Positions 34,540 through 46,500 of a stretch of DNA of 64,000 bases are shown one piece after another. The notes under the pieces are model-generated. The model did no database searches. It saw only the letters and a list, made by a program, of their open reading frames with translations, and had not been told where the DNA came from. The translations under genes and the position numbers were made by a program. Origin of the DNA: Acanthaster planci (taxonomy: Eukaryota > Echinodermata > Asteroidea > Valvatida > Acanthasteridae); the NCBI RefSeq assembly GCF_001949145.1, contig NW_019091514.1:37987-101986 (forward strand), written 5' to 3'. The stretch's first letter is position 1; each line of letters starts with the position of its first letter.

Positions 34540-37500
34540 TCATCCGTTCCCTCCTCTGCCAGGGAGGTTCACATCGAGCTCCGGCGTCAAGTCCAGATCA
34601 GACGGTGCGTGCCGAGAGCTCAACAGTGAGGAGCTCTTCTGCTGAGATCGTAGGAAATCGACCTCTTGGCTCAACATCTGTCTCTCTTGCATCAGGTTGG
34701 TCTGCTTTTCCAGAAGCTCATAAATCTGAAAGACAAATCTCGTGAATGTTCACACGTTATTTCCAAGATTCTTTATAATGAGGCACCTTATGGTGAATCC
34801 TTGCCTTTTAAAACCAGTCACCAGTTACCATGGTTACATGTAAATTCCCTTGAGATATAAAGCACACAGATTTGTCCTCCATAGACCTGAACAAGTGTCC
34901 TACGTAATCTGCAGACAGACATGTACACAAGCAAGCTCACGGAGAGAGCATCATACCAAGGGAGATCATTGCTTGGGAAAAAAAAGCTTTTCCAACTCGG
35001 GGATGAGACACGTCCTTAGGCAAGTTCAAGCAATGACAATAAAGTTAACCAGAGTTTGACCAATGTCACACCAACAATGGATGGCTGTACTATCTAGCAT
35101 GTGGAGCCAGGCCCTCAAACATGCTTGCACCACTTGTCATTAACAGCTAATTTCATTCATCAATACAGAGGGAAACCAATCACATGAAAATAACTGTAAG
35201 AAACGTCATTGACCAAAAATGCCAGGAGAGTTACAACCAACGGGACACTGTCGTAACAATGACAAAGGTCATTTGAGTGTGACTGTATGGCACATACCCC
35301 ATGTTCAAGAGCACTTGACCCGCGGTCAAACTGTTGACCCTACCTGCTGTGCACTTCTCTGAGCGTGATCCTCCATCTGCTGTAGTTTATTGGTCATCTT
35401 CTTGTGCATCCTGCCGTGATCGACGCACTGGGTTTCCATCTCGGCATGCTGATTAGTCAGTCTCTCCAGCCTGGCAGACATCTCGGCGTTAGTCTGCTTC
35501 AACCTTCGGATTTCAGTCCTGTCAGGAAGTGATGATAACAGAGTTCATAATATGCACTTTGGGGAGAAATGTCTGAAAAGAAAAAGCTCTCTCTCTCTAT
35601 GGGAAGAAGTCTGCTTTATGAAGGTTATCAGTGCAAAGACTGTGACACATTCTATGTCATTTACTGATAAATGGGGTTCCAGACCCGGTAACAGCCTGAA
35701 ATTTAGCAAATTACACGGCGACATCTTATTCTGGCCTTGAGAATACAAACAGAAATGATCTATTTGGCAAAAAAGACCGAGAAAATACCTGAAGTGTTCT
35801 ATGTAAAAATGTTCTTTGAGGCAAAATGTGACAGATCTACTTGCTTATTTCTGGAAACAGGCCAAAGACCCTTGATGGAAACATTTTCCTGTATACTTGG
35901 TTATTGGACATGGATTCAAGACTCAATCTGGGTGGCAGAAGTTAATCTTGGATTCAAGACTCAATCTGGGTGGCAGACGTTAATCTTGGATTCAAACTCA
36001 ACCTACTAACTCAACAACTCTGGTCCATATTTACACTCTTTAATTAAATTCTGTGTCCCCCTGTCTTGTGAAATGTATCCTGAAAGTCAAACTTGCAAAT
36101 TGTTTCTCGTCGCTCACCTGTACTTGTTGCTGAGTTGGTCCAACTGTTCAGTGAGTGTCCTGCCCTCATCTCTGAGTTTACTGATAAGAGTGCTCTGGCT
36201 GGCTATCATGTCCTCCAATTCTGCCACTGTTAAAGCTGTTTAAATAACAAAATAACTTCAAGAAGTGCCGAGTAAGACAGGTTTTTTGGGGGGCGGGGAA
36301 GAATAAATCCAACACACACCACTCAGGGAAATGTTTTGGTTGTACCGTTATAAAAAGGAACATCTGGATTACATCTGGATTAGAAGAAACAAATTGGATT
36401 CTAAGAATGACTCATTTCAAATTCTTAACCAGAAAATTGGTGATTTTCCTATTTGTTTACTTGAAGAAAGCCTTCCAAGATGACAAACTCACTGTGTTTA
36501 GATTCTAACTCATGTATAATCTGCTGCAGGTCCATCTCTCGTTGCTGCGCTCTGCGTGTCACTGTCTTCACTTCGTCTTGGCGAGTCTTCTCCAGGTTTC
36601 CTCTTGCCATCTTGGCTTGGCTCACCTTAGACAGATCAGACAGGCAAATAGACAGATCACATTACGGGGGACCAACATCTGATGTTATCTTGATAGGAAT
36701 GGGTTCTCTCTGTAACAAGGGCAGGTTACCAAGGAACAATGCCCCTTGGGCTGATACATCAGCTGAATAAGCATTTAGTTTGTTCATTTATTGGCAAGTT
36801 TGAGCGACGACTAAAGTTAACCGTAATTTGACCGACATCACCTGAACGATGGATGGTTTGGACCATCTAGTCAACTGTAGGGAACCAGGCACTAGGGCAC
36901 TGTCTCCACCACTGGTTATCAACAGCCACTTTTATTTATATGTAAAGAGGGAATCTGTGACAACAATGGCCCAAGGTGTCACTGACCATTAATGCGGTGA
37001 GTGTACAGTAGACTCTCGTTATTACGAAATCGGCCATAATGAAATTCCGCTTATAACAAACACAAGTCTGTGGTCCCTGCGAAAACGTGCACATTTCTAT
37101 GGGGAAAAAATCGGTTACAGCGAAATCGCATTGTAAAAAATTCCTGTTACAACAAATAGTTTCCGTGACTCCATTGCCTGAAAAACCATCGTTGACGACT
37201 CATTTATAACGAGCATTTGCAAATCGCAGTGGTGAAAACATGTGCACAGTGCCTCACAAGTAGTCATCACATGTAGTTATGACAAGTATATGACAAGTAT
37301 ACAGCATGATTCAAGAATCAATTATTTTTTACATTGATTACACAAACGTCAAACCAAAAATTCAATTCCCAATTGTGATAAAAATATGCTCAAATAAGTT
37401 CACTTGACTACTCTCACATCTCAAGAGCCCAACTAATCGCCCAACACGTTACTGCAAAAAGATCTAGCGTACCCGCCAATAAGACTGTGCGTTTTTCATG

Positions 37501-40500
37501 ACGTACATTTGGCAAGACACAGCTATCCAATCGCAATATTCCTTCATGACATCCTGCTTCTTTAGTGACCATCTCGTGCGCAGGCGGCTGCGCAGCAGTG
37601 GGCGAGTAAACTCGGACTATCGATCAATCGTGTCACGCAGCTAGTGTTGAAAATTATAAGACAGACGGAAAATTAAATAAAAATGTCTCTCCATGACACA
37701 ATTTGTGTTGGAAAGACTACTTCCATGGATGGGGGCTTTAGTTGATGAGCCTTCACATTCTTGCAGGTACATCCAGGCCTACATGTGCATGCAGGTTAGT
37801 TACTGTTGGCTTCGTCGTCAACCATGGCGATTGAAAGCCTTTTAAAAATCAGTGGATCAATGCTTTCAAATGTATTTGCTTTTTTTAATCTCACATGCAC
37901 ATTTAATAAACCTGTTGTCATGTGACAATGAAGTTTATTATTCTAAACACATCACAATATATATGTATTTGATTAATTATAACCAAAAGATCTTTTTAAT
38001 ATAACATCAACCACACGTTCACGTGTATGCACATACATGCATACACGTGCATATGCATGTACAGTGTACATGAACACGGCATTGAACAACAATGCACCAA
38101 AGCCATTGCACTGCGTTCTGCCTACAATGATTTTTGGATACAACAAACATTTCTACATGTTCCCGCGGATTTCCTAATAACGAGAGTTGACTGTATTGGG
38201 CATCAGGCTATCTGTCTTTGCCATCAGTCAGGGAAAACTTGACAGGGCTAGGGACCTGGACTGGGGGTCATCGTTTGGGGTACAAACATGGCAGGCAGAG
38301 TTTGATTTCATGACTCTGCTAAGCACAGATTTCCGCACTATGTGATGTGTTGACTCTGTGTTAATGACACCAGCAAAACAATTCCGAGCTAACCAAGTAA
38401 GCAGAGAATCTTGTTACTGGATTTATGCAAGTGCATAACCACAGTTTCCCCGCTGTAAAAACTGTGAAATATGCTATTGTTTTACCAACAATTTGTATAA
38501 ATATTACTAAAGCCATAAAATTGGACTCAGGACAGGAATCAGGGACACCAATTTCAAATCCTTTTCAGGAATCACTTTATTGGCTCTGTTGGTCCCTGTT
38601 TTCTTTCATCAATGGTACCTTCGTGTTGCTACTGACCTCTCTCTCAGCTGAGTTGAGGCTCTCGGTCAGTTTGATACACTCCTCCCGGCTGACAGTTGCT
38701 TCTTTCTCAGCCGTTTCTAACCGTCTTCTCGTTTCCATTAATACATTGTTCAAACGAACATTTTCCTGTGTGAAAAGGGAGTCAGCCCCAGCAATACAAT
38801 TAAACATATTGAAACTGTCTTGGAAATTATAGTGAAAATATTGTGTGAATCTTCTGGATTTCTTCAAATGCACAATATCCATGTGTAGGCCCAAGTTTAA
38901 CGTCGTACCTCTCTTGAAGTCCAGTTGTAAGATCATGTGGTATAGAAGAACAGTTGGAATACCAATATTGTGTTAGTGATGAGTCAATTATTCTCTAGCC
39001 TCAGAAGGCAACGGGGTCAGCATTTGTCATGCGCAGTGAATGCAATGACGTAATCCTGTACACAACTCTTTCCAGAAAATAATTTGTCATGAGTGGAAGA
39101 CAGGGCTGTGGAGGCATTGTTAAATCACTTCCTCGTGGTACATGTATGTGGTGCTGCAATACTAAAAGAAAAGGCTGTCTATGCGAGGAGGGGAGTGTGG
39201 CGGTTGAGTGGATCACAAGTTAATTCCCAAGTCTTGTCACCAATCACAGGGGATGAACAATTACAGAGGAATACGGACGCCACACTGATAGACATGTGAA
39301 GATTTGCCAGGGACTCAACCTAAAACACTAGAGGATTCCAAATTCTCCAAATTCCCCTGCTCCAGCAATTGTGGTTGCATATCATTAAAGTCAATGTATA
39401 TGTATTCTTTATGAGACTATGTTCCCAATAAATCCTAGTTCCATATCAGAGTTGGAATAAGTACATGTGTAGCAAGGTTTGCTCCAAAAAGCATCCTACA
39501 TGCTCCTTATCCCTGAGTTCGTGCTCGGTAGAGTGCCTTAGCCTCTCCAGCTGTCTTAACGCTTCGTCTCTCTGCACCTTAGCAGTGGCTGTCGACAGCT
39601 GCACACCATGAGATACCTGAGAGGGAGAGCATCGAGGATGAGATTGGACAACGCTTGGTAGGATGAATTACAGTGTCCGTCTGAAACCACAAGGCACAAA
39701 CTACCGAAAGGTGGATGTTGTAAGAACTACATCAGGGAATGAAAGCACTGCACTGACAACTTGAGGGGTCTGTTGGATGCTTCAAGACCACCCGAAAATA
39801 AGGGCTGATTCCGAAATACTGGGCGCAAACTAGTGGTAACACACATGCCGATGGAGAGAGGATTTAGCCACATCTATCTATGTGAATGTGTAAGCGCAAG
39901 ACATAATGAGGTATTCAAGATGAAACAAAATTCCTTTTGGTATTTGATAAAGTCATCTCAGGAGAAGAGATTTAAAAATTTGGAGATTTCTAGGGTTCTA
40001 AGTTAAGCAAGGTTCCTAATTTCTTCAGCCTCATGTCCAAACTGAAAATCCATCGACTGAATTTGCACTGTAACAAGTTCCGCTGGGTTGGACCATCATA
40101 ATGGACAAATTTTCCTTTATCATGTTGACTCTAACAGTGTTTTTATTTCCAATAAAAAATATCATTTTTATATAAATAGATGTGCTTTTCTTATTTCAAT
40201 GTGTATGCTCTATTAATGAACCTAAAAATAAACCAGCCAAACGGTGTATAGCATTTTTTTCTTCCTCTTCTCAGGGTTTTGTTTTTGACTGGAGATTATC
40301 TTCTTGTTTCACAGAAAACAGAGGATGTTATGGAAATGAAAGCATGGTTGATGTTATATGCCTTCCATGCCACTAAGTTATAAAATATCATGAATGCCAT
40401 CATTTTTGCCTGACTGATTTCACTGCTATGTTGCATGATCTGGCTTTTATACTGTTCCATCTCCGATTGGACGGCCACTTTCTCTCTTGTGACTCGGTCT

Positions 40501-43500
40501 AACTGGTTCTGTGAGGACCCCAGATCCTCTGTCAATTTCGTAATCTGAAAACAAAATAATAACATGACATATAAATCATTTGGAGTTAACCTTAACTCCC
40601 GATGTATTTTGGTTTGGGACTTTCCTGAGTCATACACTGTGTAGACAATTACATGGCTGTATTTAATTCAGTGACTTTTCCGAGGTGTCAAGTCCCACGT
40701 AAAGTAACTGCAGCCCTATCAGTCTTCCTCATTCCTGCAGAATCTTCCAAACCAATTTCTGGCCTTTGAAAAGTGCGGCCACAGAAGGGTTGGGTTGGAG
40801 TAATCAATGAATGAAGAGATAAACAAATAAGCAATGGGGAACTTTTGCTATCATCAATGCACTTGGTGTATGCCCATCACATCACTAATAGATATAAGCA
40901 AACATATTCATACAACTAAATGTAAGACACCAAATTATAAGTATCAAATGTTTACTGAGAAGCTTCAAGGTGAAATCAAATTCAACCAAATATTTACTGT
41001 CAGAAGTCGAAAGTGTCTTTGGATTTGAATCATCCACTGGACAGTAGCTCAGACAACTACATGAGTTATCGGATCTCAAGACGACAATAAAGGTTTGATC
41101 AGGAGTTCCTCTTCCGTTGTCTGTGACTACCTTTTGGCTGAGTTGTTCCATTTCATGTTGGCATTCCTTCCTGGTGAGTTCTCGTTCTTGGAGCAGTTTG
41201 CGTTGATGCTCCAGGATCGTCTCCTCCATCCTCTGCTGCAGACGAGCCTGGTCGTCCCTTAGCTGCTCTCTCTGGACAAGGAGCTGGAAGAGGGTCACAC
41301 AAGTCAGAGCGCAGCAAGCACAACCACTTGCCCATTTCACAGAGAGATAAAGTATGACACGTTCTTTGATAAGTATGCCAATAAACAACTCATGTATTTC
41401 ATCAAGAAAGTGAAAAGTCCCTGTGCATATATCACCTGTCTTAAGATGTCCTTAGGACAAACTTTGAAGTTACTTTTATTGGCACTTAGGGCACCATCAC
41501 TCACGTATTTTGAAGGAATGGCTGCCTTAATACTGACATCCATTTTCACAAAAAACATATCAAAATAAATCATTTTTATGGAGAATCCACTTAGGTTTGA
41601 CACAGAAAAGCAAGAATACCCAAGTGTTTTAATATATCCCTATTTCTGCAGCTTTTTCTTTGCACTTTTAAAATGCTAGAACACTTCACTATTCTCTTTT
41701 CAAATCGCAGTTATTTTATGAGACAATTATACTTCGTAAATAATGTGCATTGATTTTTCAATGCCATACATGTAGAAACATTCTTGTTTTCACACTTTTT
41801 ACATGGCATGGTGTAAATACTGGTTCTCTTTTCCTCAAAAATAAATCCTAAATCATGATTCTTGTACAGGTAATAGAAAATCCAGAGAATATTTGACTGT
41901 TTAGAGAAAGGAATGTTGTACCTCAGTCTTCTCCAGCTGCGCTTGTTCCACCATGGTAACACTCTGCTTGACTTGATTGTAAGCATTCAATTCTCTCTGT
42001 CTCAAATCATTCGTTGATGCCCTCAGTCTTGTCAACGTTTCCATCAATTCATCGCGCTCACTAGATCAACAGAAACAAAGTCCAAAATTGAGTAATTCAT
42101 CAGAGTTCTTGCCTTCCATGAAAGAAAGGATGCAATGGTACAGTGAACAAAATAAGGCGTGACAAGGAGTTGAACCTTGGAAGATTTGAAAGTTTAAGTC
42201 CAGGTTACATGTAATTGCCTAATTTAACTGGATCAACCGAGTCAGCAGCTATCGTAGTAACATTTAGATTCTGCCTAGACTTTGACTTAAAGACTTGTAC
42301 ATGCTCAGTGTGAAAGTGAACACATGTGCAAATTTATGACGTCAGATCACATGTTCGCACTGCAATTTGCTAAAGTCATGCACATGTAAGCTCAACCGTA
42401 TCCACACACGTTTTATGACGTCCAATTCTCTTTCCTTTCGTGTTTGCCTGAGGTACAGTATGAGCCTGTCATATTTTTGGTCCATCTGCTCTCTCTCATC
42501 TATCGGAATTTTGCCAGTAGTGGTTACTGGGGCATATCTTTACAGATACAAATAGTGTGACTTCCCTTTCTGCGTCAATTTAATATGCAGCGGCCTTAAC
42601 TGATCCAAGAGTTCCGCCTTTGCAAATGTGAAAAGGAAGAGAAATCCGCATGGTCCTACCTCGTGATTCTCTCCATTGCCTTGACGTGAGCACTGCCATG
42701 CGTGGATGCAATGACTGCTTCGTGTTGGGCACACTTGACGCAAAGACCATTCTCCAACTGAGTCTCCTCCCTCGACATCAGATTGATGGACTCTGCCATC
42801 CGGAGCTTAGAGCGCAGCTCGTCACACTGCCGCTCGTATTTCTCAAGCTCTGACCTGGAGGAATGCAAAGAGTATGAGAGCGAAGAACTCAGAAAACGGA
42901 GTGTGGGCTGAGTGTGTCAAATACAAGATGACGTGGGTGACGTTTTCAACGGTGGGTGGGATTTTGAGTCCACCCCGAGGAATTGTGGGATGTGTGTCCC
43001 CAAGCAAGGTAGGTTGCCTTGACTTGCTTTCTACAGTCCAAGTGTTAGTAGGTTCCTCATGGGCAGAGATGGTTGGCATCACTACAGCTGCAGCATGTCT
43101 CATCAAACAACTGATAAGAATGCCTTTTAATTTGGGTTGAACGGGAGATGACATTACATCTGAATCACAACGATTGATGAGCATACAGATTTATGGTAAT
43201 CATTAAGATTTTTCATACGCAACTCTATAGGCAAATCAAGCAAGATGCCATCACTGAGGTGGCATGGAACTCCTAAACATTTTCTGAAACTGGCAGCATG
43301 CTGGCATCCTGGCAAGTCAAAATACTCTATTAATTAGCGAGGCATTTAAGGCACCCCCTACCCACGAGCAGTGTCACTGCAGCATTGGCTTCCAAGCCAG
43401 ATTGCCCGATTAGTCTGTACCAGTGGGTAACGTGATTCATACTTAAATCAGGGTTACTCTATAACTTTGGGGCCAAAAAATGCGCCATTTTTGTGTCCCT

Positions 43501-46500
43501 GTTACACCTGACCTGTGTAACTTGACATGGAAAGATCACTGAATTTGATCTCAAACGATTTCTTTGTTTGGCAGGTAATTTTCATTATTTTATCACTCTA
43601 AACTTACAAAATCACAGAAGTCAGATGTGCACCCCATATTTTAAGAATGATTCCTCACCTCGTGTAGGACAGCTGTGCTTCAAGTCGGTTTGTTTTGGCT
43701 TCATGGAGAGCTTTCATCTGTTCCTATCAGGCGGGACAAATGGGACTGCTTGAGCAATTTGTTCACACTGTTTGCATTTCCAAACATTTCTTAACAAGTT
43801 CAACCACCAGTCAACTGCTTTCTAACAATGTTCACATGCACAGCACAGGTTACTTCTCTCAGTGAGACTGAGCATGTACCAGTAGTCAGTGACATCTCAG
43901 ACAATCACTTTCATTTGGATGGGTCCCTTTGTACTAATGACCAAGAACAAATTAAAAACCGGTGATGCAACCATCACGCCTCAGGGCATGGTTCCAAACG
44001 GTCAACTGTATGGTCCAAAGCATACATCCTGGGCACAGACATTTTAATTTATGCATGTATTTGAAGAACATAACGAAATGAGACTGAATTCCTTCTGAAC
44101 GCAACGTGCAATTACAACACACAAAATTAACATAAAAATACATTTTCTATCATTACTCATCTGCATTGCAACACAGACGCATTCGTCGTTTACAGCAAGC
44201 TTAACAAAATGTTTATTTATGGACTGCGTGTCTAGATTTAGGGAGTATCAGCTTTGTTGACACGTTACTTCAGAATTACTGACTAAGACATAAAAATACC
44301 CGTAGCTGTAAGCTGTATAAGGTTTTTTGATCACAGACGTGGATGTGCCAAGCAGGATTTACCTTTCACAATGAATGAGCACTCTGGCAATGATATAAAA
44401 AGCTCTACTGTTTAGGTAAAAAACTGGGCGATTTTCATCACTGCAAGATTTTTGCATTTATGAGAATTCAGGAAGCTTCAAAGGACAAACATCAAGGAAA
44501 TTAAGGTTAAAGTTGTTGAATTTGCCATTTCACAGCTTGTCACGTTTCCTGACACAACATCTGGAACTCCCAGTCAAACTGCACTGTGAACTTACTTACT
44601 TATGCATACGCTGCGTCATTTCCTTATAAAGTGCATGGCGCAACATGCGTCGATGAGTCACTTCTGGTTGTGATGTTCTTTGGACAGTTATAATTATTCC
44701 TGAAAAGCACACCTCTATCAGAATTTATATCAGAGTCCAATGCTGCTGACGCCATATGCCACCATATGTACATTGTGTCCAGTGAGCACAGACCAACTCG
44801 ATCCATGCCCATTCACCAGCCAGCAGAGACAAAGTACAAGATAGAAACCTCACTCTGGCATCACTTCACTGAGAAAAACCCCCTTCTGTGAACACCTACC
44901 AATTCCTGTGCCATTCTGCTGAAGGTATTCCTGTTTGCCTGTGTCTCTGGAGTGATATTCAATGGATCGGCAGTCAAGACAGCAGCATCCTTTTTGGCTT
45001 CTTCATGACCCTACAATGGTGTATGATGGACAAAACAGATGTAATCCAGGTAAAAAGATAAAAATGATCCCTTGACTTAAAGACTAAAATTTGGAAAACA
45101 AAATGCAGGAAAAAAGAATTCAACTTAATTTATCAAATAAAATTACTTCAGTTAGGACAAACCATTTTTTGCTTTAAAGATCATGTTCAATGGCATATTT
45201 TCCCGTACTTTATCAATCTTTGATAACAAGCATCACCAAAGAAAGGCTTTCGGAGGACGAACAATCAGTCATTTCAGTCAATCAGTTCCGACTTGAGAGA
45301 AATAATTTGCACACATTAACACCAAGGACACAAACTTACAGAGCCTGCAGCCAATCTCATGAAACTTTACACAATGTGGTCTACCGTAGGTGAAGTTACG
45401 CCATTGTGATTGGCATGAATTCAACAAGCTGTACAGCAAATTGTGACCACGATAATTTCATGGAAGTTATGCTGTGTATATGTCCGTTACCTGCGCAGTA
45501 AATTATGGCACAACTTTTGCAAACATTTTCATGGTGTACGTAAGGTGTGCTGAAAACAATCGGAAATGATCAATTCTACAAAGGAATCATATTCATAAAG
45601 GCTCATCACTGTTCAATACGATGGTTTATAGATTTTCTCGCTGCAACTAGACAATAAAACACGCCACAGTAACCCCTTCACGGTGGGATTCTTTTCACTG
45701 TGACTGCAGGGTTGCAGTATGCCCAGTCTGCAAAGCCCTGTCCAGCAGCAGGCCCACATTGAAACTGCAGGTAAATGATGAATAGAATGTATATGGTATG
45801 CACTATCCTCACACAAAGCCGAGGCTGTCAACATCTCCCGGCTCGAAGGGGTTAAAGAAAAGGTTCCATCTTAGAAAAGGTTTTGGTTTTCAAACCTGAT
45901 CAGCCTTTCCTTCATCTAAGGCAAGTTTGACAACTGACGTCTTCAGCTCCTCGTGAAGTTGGATGTTGTCATCCACAACACTCTGAATCTTGACTCTCAA
46001 GGATGCCAGCTCATCCTGAAAAATCAGCCAACAGAAAACCAATTGGATCAATACAAATGGATCCCGCAATCGGTCAATATCGGTTCAACAGCCTTGTTGG
46101 GTAGAGTGGCTGTATTGCCTCTGTGCAAGAACTGATGATGTCATGTCTACTCACAAGAAAGAGACAAGTGGCTAAATGGGTCTGCGGGAGGCAACTTTCA
46201 ACTTGTGCTTTGGCAGGGAATGGTATGGAATGGGTTTGACTGCTTGCCAGTTCAATTTAATGGTGTAGAATGGGGGAAGTGAGTTAAGGGGCAGTCCATT
46301 TACAACCCCCCCCCGTTATGTCGAATCAAGTATCTTATTCATCATCAACGCCCCTGTTTTAATACAAAGATCACAAAGGGAGTCTAGTCATTGTCTTCCA
46401 CCTCTGGGGGCCCGGGGTCGAATCCGGCTCGGTCCACATGTGGATTTGGTTTTCAGTCCCTACACGCACCTGAGTCCATGGGTTTTCCCTGAAACATTTA

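Noticed and set aside
42400-42545. A minus-strand coiled-coil-like frame (DEREQMDQKYDRLILYLRQ) between SDCCAG8 exons 8 and 9
   Set aside because: Exon 8 joins exon 9 in phase with gapless match to human SDCCAG8, and this segment lacks a compatible acceptor/donor pair. A rare cassette exon cannot be fully excluded.
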